Shown one piece after another: positions 1 to 9,764 of a DNA stretch of 64,000 nt. The notes under the pieces are model-generated. The model saw only the letters and a program-made list of their open reading frames with translations. It was not told where the DNA came from and did no database searches. A program made the translations under genes and the position numbers. How positions within the stretch are numbered: the stretch's first letter is position 1; the number at the start of each line of letters is the position of its first letter. Source of the stretch: DASQZT01 sp035638575 (GTDB taxonomy: Bacteria; Acidobacteriota; Terriglobia; Bryobacterales; Bryobacteraceae); NCBI GenBank assembly GCA_035638575.1, contig DASQZT010000260.1, forward strand, positions 1 through 64,000, written 5' to 3'.

Positions 1-1806
1 GTGACCGTGGGCGCCGGCCTGCTTTCCCAGACGTTCAGCTTGCCGACCTCGGTCGTAGCGGCGCTGGCTTCGGTGACGATCACGGCCTCCTACAACGGCA
101 CTTCCGTGACCGGTTCGGCGCTCTCGGTGCTTACGCCTCCGGGTCCCGGCAAAGCCAGCTACGTGAGGACCGACACGACGACCTCCGGCTCCTGGAAGGG
201 CGCGTATGGGGCCGATGGCTACAACGTCATCGGCGACAGCGCCAGCTATCCTTCTTACGTGGTGGTGACGCCCTACGGGCAGTCGGATTACGCGTGGGCT
301 TCCTCCACCAGCGTCGGGCAGGCGTTGCAGAAGGCTTCGTCGGCGACCGACCGCATCGCCGCCTGCTGGTTCGCCCTTGCTTCTTTCACCGTCGATCTGA
401 CCTTCGGCGACACGAATACGCACCAGTTGTCGCTTTATCTCTTGGATTGGGAGGGCGGGCGCAGCGAGAACGTGGACATCCTGGATGCCGGCAACAACGT
501 GCTGGACACGCGGACGGCGAGCAGTTTCGCCAACGGCGAGTACCTGGTCTGGAACGTGAGCGGCCACGTGGTGGTGCGCATCACCAGCAACTCGAGCCGC
601 AACGCCGTTCTGAGCGGGATCTTCTTCGGCACCGGGACTGCTTCAGCGGACAACCCCACACCGGCGGTCACATCGTTGGCGCCGGCGAGCGAGACAGCCG
701 GCGGAACGTCCTTCACCCTGACGGTGAACGGGACCGGGTTCGTGAGCGGCAGTTCAGTGGTGCGTTGGAACGGGGCCGGGCAGGCGACGACTTACGTGAG
801 CGCCACCCAACTCCAGGCGGCCATCAGCGCCTCGGATATTGCCACCGCCGGAACCGCGCAGGTCACGGTCTTCAATCCGACACCGGGAGGAGGCACGTCG
901 GCGAGCTTCCCGTTTCCCATCAACTCAGTGTCCACGGCCGCGGTGGGAGTCAGCCCCGCATCGGGCAACGCCTTCATCCAGACCATGACATTCACTTTCG
1001 CGGACGCGCGCGGTTACCAGGACCTCGATGTGGTCAACGTCCTCATCGGCAACTTCCTTGACGGCCGCAATTCCTGCTACCTGGCGTACAGCCGGCCGCT
1101 CAACGTGTTGTACCTGATCAATGATGCCGGTACGGCCCTGCTGCCGGGGCTGGTGCAGTTCGCGGGAACGGCCAGCAACAGCCAGTGCACGGTTACCGGG
1201 GCAGGCTCGTCGGCCACCGGCAGCGGGAACACCTTAATGCTCGTGTTGAACATGAGCTTCAGCACGGCATTCGTTGGTAACAAAGTGACTTACATGGCTG
1301 CGCGGGACCTCGAAGGCGGCAGCTCGGGATGGCAGGCATTAGGGACGTGGGGAGTGCCCGGTGCGACACCGTTCCCCTCGGCCGGCGGCGTGAGCCCGGC
1401 CAGCGGTGCAGGCTCCAGCCAGACCTTCACGTTCACTTTCACGGATCCGAAGGGCTATCAGGATCTGGGCATAGTGAACATCCTGATCAACAACTTTCTG
1501 GACGGCCGGCAGTCCTGCTACCTGGCGTACAGCCGGCCGTTGAATGTCCTGTACCTGGTCAACGATGGCGGCACGGAACTGCTGCCGGGCATGGAGCAGT
1601 TCGCGGGAACGGCCAGCAACAGCCAGTGCACGGTGACGGGGGCAGGCTCGTCGGCGACCGGAACCGGCAACACTCTGACGTTAGTGTTGAACATGAGCTT
1701 CAGCACCGCATTCAACGGCAACAAAGTGATTTATATAGCGGCGCGGGACTCGATCGACGCCAACGACTCGGAGTGGCAGCCGTTGGGTTCGTGGACCGTG
1801 CAGTGA
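1..1806 (+). CDS. Secreted multidomain protein with IPT/TIG domain and two two-Cys modules (5' partial)
   Basis: The reading frame is open from the first base, so the gene very likely starts upstream; 601 residues are visible. Residues 1-45 read as the end of an Ig-like beta domain. Residues about 51-210 form a domain of a kind I associate with Solibacter-type secreted proteins (starts ASYVRTDTTT, contains ALQKASSATDRIAACW and YLVWNVSGHV). Residues about 220-305 look like an IPT/TIG Ig-like fold (TPAVTSLAPAS... to the NPTPGGG turn). Two copies of a module follow at about 315-450 and 460-601, each with NNFLDGR..CYLAYSRP, NSQCTV and YMAARD-like strings. No enzyme motif or membrane segment is visible. 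It is probably a cell-surface or secreted binding protein; ligand unknown. The same module recurs in three other proteins here. Confidence 0.75.
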   Translation: MTVGAGLLSQTFSLPTSVVAALASVTITASYNGTSVTGSALSVLTPPGPGKASYVRTDTTTSGSWKGAYGADGYNVIGDSASYPSYVVVTPYGQSDYAWASSTSVGQALQKASSATDRIAACWFALASFTVDLTFGDTNTHQLSLYLLDWEGGRSENVDILDAGNNVLDTRTASSFANGEYLVWNVSGHVVVRITSNSSRNAVLSGIFFGTGTASADNPTPAVTSLAPASETAGGTSFTLTVNGTGFVSGSSVVRWNGAGQATTYVSATQLQAAISASDIATAGTAQVTVFNPTPGGGTSASFPFPINSVSTAAVGVSPASGNAFIQTMTFTFADARGYQDLDVVNVLIGNFLDGRNSCYLAYSRPLNVLYLINDAGTALLPGLVQFAGTASNSQCTVTGAGSSATGSGNTLMLVLNMSFSTAFVGNKVTYMAARDLEGGSSGWQALGTWGVPGATPFPSAGGVSPASGAGSSQTFTFTFTDPKGYQDLGIVNILINNFLDGRQSCYLAYSRPLNVLYLVNDGGTELLPGMEQFAGTASNSQCTVTGAGSSATGTGNTLTLVLNMSFSTAFNGNKVIYIAARDSIDANDSEWQPLGSWTVQ

Positions 1807-1821
1807 GTCTCGGGCGGCGCC

Positions 1822-3561
1822 CTATCGCACCCCCGCCAACTGGCGCGCGGCGCGCAGTCCCCCGGCGCGCTGGATGTCCGGCACGAAGAAGTTGTCGATG
1901 AAATCCTGGTCGGCGCCGGCGAAGCGGCCGGGATCCGCCTGGAGATCCACCGGCTGGCGCGAGACGGCGGCTGCGAAGAGACACCACACGGCGGCCTTCC
2001 CGAGGCCGGCCAGACGCGTCTTCGGCGTGTTCAGCCAGGCCAGTGCGGTGAGGATGTCCTGCACCCGGTTGGCGTCGTCGGACTTGTTGAAGGTCAGGAA
2101 CATCTTCACCGAGCGGTCGCGCGGGGCCACCGCGCTGCCGGTCTGGAAGGCGTCGATCATCAGCACGGAGCGGCCGGACTGCACCAGGCGCGCGACCTCC
2201 GGACTCTTGCGCGCGGCCTCGGCGCCCGCGGGATCCACCACCAGCGCCGGCGGGTTCGAACCTTTGATCCAGATGCCGGAAATGCGGTCGCCCTTGCCGG
2301 GCCGGCCCAGCAGGATGCGCTCGCCATCGATGCTGCTGAGCACTTCCGACGGCCACTCCGCGGCGAGTGCGCCGGCGAGGCGCTCGCGCGGATTTTCGGT
2401 CTGCGCCTGGGACAGGCGAATCCACTCATCGAAAAGTTGCCCGAAGGAGAGGGCGTTGTCAGGCAGCTTGCGATTGTGCAGCGCCAGCATGTCCTGGAGC
2501 TTTTCGATGCGGATGGACCGCTCCTTGAAGCGCGCCGGGTCGTCGATGCCCAGCACGTGCTTGCCGAAAAAGGCGTACATGGCTTCGCGGTTCGGCTGGT
2601 TGTAATTGTGGGGAGCGTCGAGCAGCAAGGTCGCCACGCTGCCGCCCTGGCCATAGAGGTCGTAGATGGCGCGGACGGCGGGGTACTCTTCGCTCAGCAT
2701 GTTGCGCGTCCAGTCGCCGGTGGCAGCGGTCATCAGCATGGGGCGCGGCGCCATCATGGCGGCGACCTCCACGTTGTTGGTGTCGAGCCGCAAGTTGGGC
2801 GCGTTCTCGCACAGCCCACCGCCCTGCATGATGAGGGAGACCATGTTGGCGGGGGCGGAGAACTTGATGCGGTCGTCGATGGCGGAGATCATCAGCGTCT
2901 GAGTGGCGCCGCCGGAGGCTCCCGTCGCGCCGATCTGATTGCGGTTGACGCCGGGGAGTGACTGGAGGAAGTCGATGACCCGGATCGAATTCCACAACTG
3001 GAGGCCGAGCGGGCCGAAGCCCCAGAGCTGTTCTTTGGGAGTGTCGCCGAAATCGTGCGGGGTCTGGATGGTGTCGTTGTAGCCCACCATGTCGTAGGCG
3101 AAGACCACGTACCCCTGGCGCGCGAGACTGATGGCACGGGCGGGGACGGAAGCGATGGTGGTGTGCTCCAGGCGGCCGTAGTTCCAGTGGCCGTGGGGCG
3201 AGAGCACGCCGGGGAAGCCTTCGGGCGGCGCGGGCTTGAGCGGTCGGTAGAGATTGCCGCCGAGGTAGTAGCCGGGGAGCGTTTCGAGCAGCACCTTCTC
3301 GATGGAGTAGTCGCGGTTTTCGATGCGCCCGAAGATCTGCGGGCGGAGATCGTTCTTGGGGAATAGCGGGTCGAGGCCGGCGGCGGAGAGAATCTGCTTG
3401 CGGAGAAGTTCTTTGTGGGCCTGCCATAGGGCGAGGGTCTGGTAAGTTTTGGGGGCGAAGTGGGTATCGGTGTTGGGCGGGTTGAGATTCCGCGCGTCCT
3501 GCGCGGGAATCTGGGCCTGCACGCCGAGGCAGGCGGAGAAGACAACGACGAGGATCCGCAT
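1822..3561 (-). CDS. Secreted alpha/beta hydrolase, acetyl-xylan-esterase/dienelactone-hydrolase-like
   Basis: 579 residues starting at ATG with a short hydrophobic signal peptide (residues 1-16, MRILVVVFSACLGVQA). The central part is an alpha/beta hydrolase. The nucleophile elbow GATGASGGAT places Ser216, MTAATGDW offers Asp283 and DAPHNYN gives His318, so a full Ser-Asp-His triad is visible in the expected order. SPHGHW (about 121) fits an oxyanion-side strand. The roughly 200 residues after the core form a second, poorly recognisable alpha/beta part that may be a degenerate hydrolase repeat. The family removes acyl groups from carbohydrates or cleaves small esters; the substrate cannot be read from sequence. 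It ends 15 bp from the convergent upstream gene and is followed on the other side by a flavin oxidase on the same strand. Confidence 0.8.
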   Translation of the reverse strand: MRILVVVFSACLGVQAQIPAQDARNLNPPNTDTHFAPKTYQTLALWQAHKELLRKQILSAAGLDPLFPKNDLRPQIFGRIENRDYSIEKVLLETLPGYYLGGNLYRPLKPAPPEGFPGVLSPHGHWNYGRLEHTTIASVPARAISLARQGYVVFAYDMVGYNDTIQTPHDFGDTPKEQLWGFGPLGLQLWNSIRVIDFLQSLPGVNRNQIGATGASGGATQTLMISAIDDRIKFSAPANMVSLIMQGGGLCENAPNLRLDTNNVEVAAMMAPRPMLMTAATGDWTRNMLSEEYPAVRAIYDLYGQGGSVATLLLDAPHNYNQPNREAMYAFFGKHVLGIDDPARFKERSIRIEKLQDMLALHNRKLPDNALSFGQLFDEWIRLSQAQTENPRERLAGALAAEWPSEVLSSIDGERILLGRPGKGDRISGIWIKGSNPPALVVDPAGAEAARKSPEVARLVQSGRSVLMIDAFQTGSAVAPRDRSVKMFLTFNKSDDANRVQDILTALAWLNTPKTRLAGLGKAAVWCLFAAAVSRQPVDLQADPGRFAGADQDFIDNFFVPDIQRAGGLRAARQLAGVR

Positions 3562-3588
3562 GGTTATAAGGTAGTACAGGGCGGGGCC

Positions 3589-4773
3589 TCAATACACGGC
3601 CCGGCGCGGTGCTTCTTCCATGGTAGCGAGCGAGAAGCGCGGCTCCTCTTCTTTTCCGGCGAGGATGCGGGCGGCGGCGTACTCGCCCACGGCCGGCCCG
3701 TGTTTGAAGCCGTGGCCGGAGCCGCCGCCGGCCAGCCACAGGTTGTCGAAATCGGGGTGGCGGTCGATCAGGAAATCGCCGCTGGATGTGCATTCATACT
3801 GGCACACGCGCGATTCGGCGAGCGGGGCGCCGCGAAGCGCGGGGAAGCGCTCGGCGAGGAAGCGGCGCGCTTCCGCTACGCCCTCCTCGCTGATGCGGCG
3901 GTCGGCGGTGTCGGGATCGATGGCGGGGCCGTGGCGGTCGAACGCGAGCTTGAAGCCGCGGCCGTCGAGAGACGGAAATCCGTAGGGGCCGCGGGGATCC
4001 GAGAAATCGATCCACACGGGCAGATCGGGCGGAAGGAAGCGCCCATCGCCGGGCGGCGGGGCGAAGAAGAAGACCTCCTGGCGGGTAGCGCGGATGCGGT
4101 TCGCGAGGAGCGCGGGGAAGAGCTTCGGAAGCCAGGGCCCGCAGGCGAAAACGAAGATGCCGGCGTGCAGCTCTTCTCCCGGCAGAGTCCGCACCGCAGC
4201 CTGCCGCGACTGGCGGGTGGGCGGCTGAACCGCCGCGGCGGCGAACTCCACTCCGTGGCGAAGCGCATCGTCCACCACTGCGGCGACCGCGCGGCGGGCC
4301 ATCAGGGCGCCGCTCTCCGGCTCGAAAATGCCGTACGCGCGCGGGTCGGGGAGGCGCATTTGCGGATAGCGCGCGGCGAGCTCGCCGGCCGCCAGGATCT
4401 CCATGGGCACGCCGGCTGACTGCAAGGTCCGGCACGTCGCGCTGCTGTAGGGGTCGTCCTGGCGCGCGATCCAGAGCACGCCGGTGCGGTGAAAGAGGGG
4501 CTGCCCGGTGCGCGCGGCGAGGTCCCGCCAGGTTTCGAGCGAGCGCACGGACATGCGCGTGTAGATCTCGTCCGCGCCGTAGCCCATGCGAATGATGCGG
4601 CTTTCGCCGCCGGAGCTGGACAGGCTGTGGCCGGGGCTCCACGCGTCCACCAGCAGCACGGAACACCCGGCGTGGCGGAGCCGCCATGCACAGCACGCAC
4701 CGAACACGCCGGCCCCGATCACGGCCACATCGTAGTGTTTCAAAACCCGATCATACATCGCCGGGCTGTCCAC
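3589..4773 (-). CDS. FAD-dependent amine oxidase, monomeric sarcosine oxidase-like (DAO superfamily)
   Basis: 394 residues. The Rossmann FAD-binding motif is G20-x-G22-x-x-G25 in VAVIGAGVFGACCA, followed by the SGGESRIIR string typical of the sarcosine oxidase/N-methyltryptophan oxidase group. The C-terminal part has GGGSGHGFKHGPAVGE, matching the conserved GFSGHGFK segment of that family. Cys324 in RVCQYECTSSGDFLIDRHP aligns by pattern with the cysteine that binds FAD covalently in monomeric sarcosine oxidase, so covalent flavin is likely. Known members oxidise secondary amino acids to release formaldehyde and hydrogen peroxide; the actual substrate here is inferred only at family level. The start could also be Met6. 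No signal peptide, so cytoplasmic. Confidence 0.85.
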   Translation of the reverse strand: MDSPAMYDRVLKHYDVAVIGAGVFGACCAWRLRHAGCSVLLVDAWSPGHSLSSSGGESRIIRMGYGADEIYTRMSVRSLETWRDLAARTGQPLFHRTGVLWIARQDDPYSSATCRTLQSAGVPMEILAAGELAARYPQMRLPDPRAYGIFEPESGALMARRAVAAVVDDALRHGVEFAAAAVQPPTRQSRQAAVRTLPGEELHAGIFVFACGPWLPKLFPALLANRIRATRQEVFFFAPPPGDGRFLPPDLPVWIDFSDPRGPYGFPSLDGRGFKLAFDRHGPAIDPDTADRRISEEGVAEARRFLAERFPALRGAPLAESRVCQYECTSSGDFLIDRHPDFDNLWLAGGGSGHGFKHGPAVGEYAAARILAGKEEEPRFSLATMEEAPRRAVY

Positions 4774-4955
4774 GATCGAGGCGGGCGGCGGCTGTTTACA
4801 GAATTGGCTTTCTAGTGGTATCCTGACCCCATTCCACGTTTTGAATAGAGTTGGTCTAACTGCATTTAGGGGGCTTTCGGTAACGGAGTTCAGGTGTAGC
4901 GTTTCGCCACTTCAGTTGCCGCCTGACCGCCCCTGAACGGAAGGGGGATTTCCAG

Positions 4956-7900
4956 ATGCATTCTCGGGGTACTGTGATTCGACTTCTATTCGCGGCGTTG
5001 CTGCTCGTCTCTGCGCCGCTGGCCTTCACTCAAACGCTCACCACCGGCGATCTGACCGGCGTGGTGACCGATTCCACCGGCGCCGTGGTTCCCGGCGCGG
5101 CCGTCACCATCAAGAGCGCCGATAACAACCAGACCCGCACGGCCGTCTGCAACGAGTCCGGGCAATACCGTTTCTCGCTGCTCAACCCGGGCGACTATAC
5201 CGTCTCGGCGCAAACCTCGGGCCTGAGGTCCAACTCCGCAAAAATCGCCATTCAGGTCGGCCAGGAACAGACACTGGACTTCACCCTGAACGTAACCGGT
5301 ACCCAGGAAGTCATCGAAGTGAAGGCCGAAGCCTCGGTCGTACAAACCGAGAATGCGAATCTGTCCACCGCCGTTTCCACGGTCCAGGTGGTCAACCTGC
5401 CGATGAACGGCGGCGACCTCACCACCGTCGCGTTCACCGTGCCGGGAGTTCGCGTGAACGTGGGCGGAGGCAACGGCAACCTGAACGCCAACGGCATCCC
5501 GCTCACCTCGGTTCTGTTCACCATCAACGGCGCCGACGTGATGGACCCTTACAACAACCTCAACAACTCGGGGGCCAGCAACAACCTGCTGGGCGCCAAC
5601 GAGATTGCCGAGGCCGCCGTGGTGCTGAATGCCTACAGCCCGCAGTACGGCCGCATGGCGGGAGCGCAGGTGAACCTGGTGGGCAAGACCGGCACCAACG
5701 GCTTCCACGGGAATGCCATCTACAACTACAACGACGCCATCCTGAACGCCAACTCGTTCTTCGCCAACTCTTCGAACACCCCCAAAGGGCGGTCGGTGGC
5801 GAACCTTTACGGCGCGTCGGCCGGCGGCCCGATCCGGAAGAACCGGACGTTCTTCTTCGTGGACACCGAAGCCCTGCGGTACGCATTGCCCAAGTCCGGC
5901 GTGGTGTCGATACCGTCACCGGAGCTGGAGCAATACGCGCTGTCGCATGCGGTAGCCTCGGCCATTCCCATTTATCAGCAGGCCATCGCGCTGTGGAACA
6001 ATGCGCCGGGCCTGAACCGCGCGGTAACGGTGACCAACGGCACCGGCCAGTTGCAGGACTCCAACAACCACCTGGGGTGTGGGACCCACACCTTCACCGG
6101 CACCTACGTGAACGGGACCAGCGGACCGCGATTCGGCATCGACGTGCCCTGCGCGCGGGCATTCGGCAGCAACACTTCCAGTGTCAATGTGGAGAACCTG
6201 TTCATCTCCAGGGTGGATCACACCCTGACCGAGAAGCAGAAGCTCAGCTTCCGCTACGAGTACGATTGGGGGCTGCAAGCCACCAGCACCAGCGCCATCT
6301 CGCACCTGTTCGACTCCAAGAGCAGCCAGCCCCAGCACCTGGGACAGATGACCTACACGTACATCGTCAATCCCACGCTGGTGAACACCTTTACCGGCCA
6401 ATCGAGCTGGTACACCGCGATCTTCGGCGTGCTGGATTTCGCCGGCACGCAGGAGGCGATTCCGGTGCGCCTGAGCCTGGGCGACGGCGGCGCCAAGGGC
6501 GGAGGCTTCGCCAGCCTCGGCGCCAGTTTCCCCACGGGCCGCAACGTCGGGCAGTTGCAGTTGATCGACGACCTCTCCTGGGTCAAGGACAGGCACACCA
6601 TTAAGGCGGGGGTGAACTACCGTTTCAACCGGGTGACCGACACCAGCCCTTCGAGCAGCACCATCGCCGGCCTCTACTCCTTCAGCGACCTGACCGACTT
6701 CGCCACCGGCATCGTGAACGGAACCAACCAGGGCAGCACCTTCTCGCAGTCCTACCCGTTGCTGGCCGCGGCGCACATTCGCGTCTACTCGCTGGATTTG
6801 TATGTGACCGACGAATGGTCGCTGGCCAAGAACCTGAAGATCCAGTACGGCATACGCTTCGAGCGCGACAAGAACCCCGGCTGCGTGGATAACTGCTTCT
6901 CGCGCATGAGCACCGAGTTCCTGGCGAGCGGCTACCAGGCGGGAGCCGACGTGCCCTACAACACCACCATTCAGAACGGCCTCGGCACCGCTTACAAGAG
7001 CAGCGAGCCGGTTGTACCGGAGCCGCGCTTCGGCATCGTGTGGTCGCCTGTGGGCCAGGGCAAGACCGTCGTCCGCGCCGGAATCGGACTGTTCTCCAAC
7101 CTGCCTTCAGCCTCCGTGGTGTCGAGCATTTTCAACAACCCGCCGGACAAATTCTCGCCCAGCGTGCCCTTCGGCAACGTGGGGCTGGGAACCGACGCCT
7201 CCACCTCGCAGGCCATAGCGGCGGCGTCCTTCCAGATTTTCGAAAGCTCCTTCTCCCAGGGGCGCACGCTGTCGCAGATCCGTTCCGACCTGGGGAAGAT
7301 CACGTTCGCCGCTCCGAGCTACTACTCCCCCGCGGCGGACTTCCGCCCGCCGAAAGTCACCGAGTGGAGCCTGGAGATCGAGCAGCCTCTCAACCAGCGG
7401 AATGTTCTGGCCATTACGTATGCCGGCAATCACGGCTACGACGAATCCATCTCCAACACCGCCCTGAACAATTACATCGCCACGCCCAGCCGGTTCCCCA
7501 ACGGGTTCTCAGGCCTTCCCACCGTGCAGCCCGATCCGCGCTTCGCCTCGGTCACGCAGGTCATGCTGAACGGTTACTCCAACTACAACGGACTTTCGGT
7601 TCAGTTACGCCACGCTATGAGCCTCGGCTTCCAGGGCCAGCTCGGCTACACCTGGAGCCACGGCCTGCAACTGGCCAGCGTGATCGATCCTCGCAACCTG
7701 AGCTTCGGCTACGGCAACAGCGGCCTCGACAACCGCCACGAGATGACCGCCGACATCATCTGGGACATGCCGCGGCTGCATAACAGAATGCTCGAGAAGG
7801 CGGTCGGCGGCTGGACCGTCGGCGCGAAATTCTACGCATACAGCGGACGGCCTTTCTCGGTTACCAACAGCCAGCTCCCCGGCCAGATTTACTCCAGCTT

Positions 7901-8327
7901 CGGCGGCACCATCTACGCCGACTTGCTGGATACGAGCCTGCTGGGAATTCACTGCGGCGCTTCGGCCGTGGACAAAGCCTGCTTCACGCAATCGCAGTTC
8001 GTGGTGGCCAGCACGGCGAACCCGGGCTTGCAGACCAACTACGGCAACATACCGCCAAACAGCTTCTATGGTCCGGGCTATTTCGATATCGATACCCAGG
8101 TCACCAAGAGCATCCGGTTCCGCGAGCGGGTCAACCTCCAGGTGGGAGCCAGCGCCTACAACACTCTGAATCACCCGAATTTCGGCCAGCCCAGCGGGAC
8201 CGTCACGTCGGCAGCTCTCGGCACCATTTCGAGCACGGTGAGCCCGCCGGTCAGCATTTACGGATCCGGCCAGGGCGCCATCGTCAGCGGGCGGGTGATC
8301 GTGGCGACGGCCAAGTTGACGTTTTAG
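4956..8327 (+). CDS. Oar-like TonB-dependent receptor with carboxypeptidase-regulatory N-domain
   Basis: 1123 residues. The ATG is preceded by AAGGGGG (4941-4947, 8-base spacing). A signal peptide spans about residues 1-26 (RLLFAALLLVSAPLAFTQ). A carboxypeptidase-regulatory-like beta domain follows (about 30-115, GDLTGVVTDSTGAVVPGAAV), then a plug-like region (QVVNLPMNGGDLTTVAFTVP) and a long outer-membrane beta-barrel rich in aromatic, Asn and Gly residues. The C-terminus (VIVATAKLTF) has the terminal aromatic typical of barrel proteins. Acidobacteria carry many paralogs of this type. They are thought to move oligosaccharides or other large substrates across the outer membrane; the substrate is unknown. 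A 182-bp gap separates it from the divergent flavin oxidase gene. Confidence 0.9.
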   Translation: MHSRGTVIRLLFAALLLVSAPLAFTQTLTTGDLTGVVTDSTGAVVPGAAVTIKSADNNQTRTAVCNESGQYRFSLLNPGDYTVSAQTSGLRSNSAKIAIQVGQEQTLDFTLNVTGTQEVIEVKAEASVVQTENANLSTAVSTVQVVNLPMNGGDLTTVAFTVPGVRVNVGGGNGNLNANGIPLTSVLFTINGADVMDPYNNLNNSGASNNLLGANEIAEAAVVLNAYSPQYGRMAGAQVNLVGKTGTNGFHGNAIYNYNDAILNANSFFANSSNTPKGRSVANLYGASAGGPIRKNRTFFFVDTEALRYALPKSGVVSIPSPELEQYALSHAVASAIPIYQQAIALWNNAPGLNRAVTVTNGTGQLQDSNNHLGCGTHTFTGTYVNGTSGPRFGIDVPCARAFGSNTSSVNVENLFISRVDHTLTEKQKLSFRYEYDWGLQATSTSAISHLFDSKSSQPQHLGQMTYTYIVNPTLVNTFTGQSSWYTAIFGVLDFAGTQEAIPVRLSLGDGGAKGGGFASLGASFPTGRNVGQLQLIDDLSWVKDRHTIKAGVNYRFNRVTDTSPSSSTIAGLYSFSDLTDFATGIVNGTNQGSTFSQSYPLLAAAHIRVYSLDLYVTDEWSLAKNLKIQYGIRFERDKNPGCVDNCFSRMSTEFLASGYQAGADVPYNTTIQNGLGTAYKSSEPVVPEPRFGIVWSPVGQGKTVVRAGIGLFSNLPSASVVSSIFNNPPDKFSPSVPFGNVGLGTDASTSQAIAAASFQIFESSFSQGRTLSQIRSDLGKITFAAPSYYSPAADFRPPKVTEWSLEIEQPLNQRNVLAITYAGNHGYDESISNTALNNYIATPSRFPNGFSGLPTVQPDPRFASVTQVMLNGYSNYNGLSVQLRHAMSLGFQGQLGYTWSHGLQLASVIDPRNLSFGYGNSGLDNRHEMTADIIWDMPRLHNRMLEKAVGGWTVGAKFYAYSGRPFSVTNSQLPGQIYSSFGGTIYADLLDTSLLGIHCGASAVDKACFTQSQFVVASTANPGLQTNYGNIPPNSFYGPGYFDIDTQVTKSIRFRERVNLQVGASAYNTLNHPNFGQPSGTVTSAALGTISSTVSPPVSIYGSGQGAIVSGRVIVATAKLTF

Positions 8328-8334
8328 AAACCTA

Positions 8335-9699
8335 TTATTGCACCGTCCAGGTGCCCATGGACTGCCAGCCCGTATTGTTGCCCTCGGCGGCATCCCGGGC
8401 CGCCATGTAGAATATCCGGCTGCCGCCGAAACTCCGGCTGAACGTGATATTCAGCGTCAGGAGCAGATTGGCGCCGTTGGCGGCGGCCGGCGTACTGCTC
8501 CAGGTGACGGTGCACTGGCTGTTGCCGAGCGCGCCACTCGCGCTCAGAGGCCTTCCCGGCAGCAAAGCGTCGCCGTTGTCGTTCACCAGGAACAGCGTAT
8601 TGGAGGGTTGCGAGTAGGCCAGGTAACAGGCGTGCCTGCCATCCAGGGAATCGTTGACCAGAATATTGAGAACGCCCAGATCCTGGTAGCCTTTCGTGTC
8701 CGAGAAACCGAACGCGAATCCGTAGGTCTCCATACTGGTGCTGCCGCTTCCGCGAGCCGGCGACACGCCTGCCACCGAGGTGGTCGTAGTTTGCGACGAT
8801 CCCGGAATCCCCAGGACGCCCATGGGCTGCCATCCGGAATTGTTCTCCTCCACATCGCGCGCCGCCAGATAGACGACCTTGATCCCGGCGAAGCTCGTAT
8901 TGAAACCCAGGGTCAGTGTCAGCGCCAGCGTGTTACCAGCGGTGGCAACCGGCGAACTTCCCCAACTTACGGTACATTGACTGTTGCCGGCGCTGCCGCT
9001 GGCATTCAGGACGGACCCCGGCAACAGCGCCCCTCCCGCGTCGTCGACCAGGTACAGAACATTCTGCGGCCGGCTATAGGCCAAATAGCAGGCCTGGCGG
9101 CCGTCCAGGAAGTTGTTGATCAGAACGTCGACCACGTTCAGGTCCTGCCATCCTTGCGGATCGTTGAAGTAGAACGTAATCGGCACACTCGATCCGTTGA
9201 AAATCGGGGGATTGACCCCCGCCGGGTTGGGGACCGCGCCCTGCTGCCACAGTGTTACCGTAAGCAGGGCTTGTGCGTTCATGTTTTTTTGAGTCACTCC
9301 GGTTCCCATCGCCACCGCGCCTGTCAAGTAATAAGTACCGGTGTTCAGCGGAGTATTCCCGTTGCGCGTCAGGCTGATGGCACTGTCGGTGGAGAAGTCC
9401 GATAAGAGGTTGCCGCCGCTGAGCGCGGGAGGACTCCCGAGGCGGCCATAGAGGTTGAAGTGGTCCGATATCTGAGTGACGCTCACGTCCATGCGCACGA
9501 CGGTGTCCGGCACCGTGATGTAGTAATTCCCTCCTTCTAAGATGACGCAGTTCGTGAGGGCCCCTGCCAAAGAGCAGGTATACGTGCCGGTAACCGAGAG
9601 CGCCGCGGCGCCTCCCGAGATCAAGAGACTATAACCCTCGAGAACTGGCGACAGGAACGCCACCGCCGCGAAGGCGATCATCACACTGGCCGTTTTCAT
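8335..9699 (-). CDS. Secreted protein with pre-peptidase-C-like domain and two copies of the two-Cys module
   Basis: 454 residues with a signal peptide (residues 1-22, SVMIAFAAVAFLSPVLEG). Residues about 50-155 resemble the bacterial pre-peptidase C-terminal (PPC) beta-sandwich (VVRMDVSVTQISDHFNLYGR, then LNTGTYYLTGAV). Two copies of the repeated module follow (about 160-297 and 310-454), each with NFLDGR/DSLDGR, ACYLAYS, NSQCTV.W and AARD..E.N.GWQ.MG. The two conserved cysteines per copy suggest an intradomain disulfide, consistent with export. No catalytic motif is seen; it may be a surface-binding protein. It converges on the receptor gene with a 7-bp gap and is divergent from the ferredoxin/MBL gene (65 bp between starts). 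Confidence 0.8.
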   Translation of the reverse strand: MKTASVMIAFAAVAFLSPVLEGYSLLISGGAAALSVTGTYTCSLAGALTNCVILEGGNYYITVPDTVVRMDVSVTQISDHFNLYGRLGSPPALSGGNLLSDFSTDSAISLTRNGNTPLNTGTYYLTGAVAMGTGVTQKNMNAQALLTVTLWQQGAVPNPAGVNPPIFNGSSVPITFYFNDPQGWQDLNVVDVLINNFLDGRQACYLAYSRPQNVLYLVDDAGGALLPGSVLNASGSAGNSQCTVSWGSSPVATAGNTLALTLTLGFNTSFAGIKVVYLAARDVEENNSGWQPMGVLGIPGSSQTTTTSVAGVSPARGSGSTSMETYGFAFGFSDTKGYQDLGVLNILVNDSLDGRHACYLAYSQPSNTLFLVNDNGDALLPGRPLSASGALGNSQCTVTWSSTPAAANGANLLLTLNITFSRSFGGSRIFYMAARDAAEGNNTGWQSMGTWTVQ

Positions 9700-9764
9700 A
9701 ACCGGATTTCATTGTAGGACACGCGTGTCCCGGCCGCCGGGGCATCCTGTGCGATCCTGAAAGT

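Noticed and set aside
2459..3793. Long antisense open frame across the hydrolase gene, rich in Arg and Pro
   Set aside because: It overlaps a clearly coding gene with a Ser-Asp-His triad, and its Arg/Pro/Gln-rich composition is typical of shadow frames in GC-rich DNA.
4774..4955. Possible sigma-70 promoter or terminator between the flavin oxidase and the receptor
   Set aside because: I saw AT-rich segments but no convincing -35/-10 pair or hairpin with a T run.
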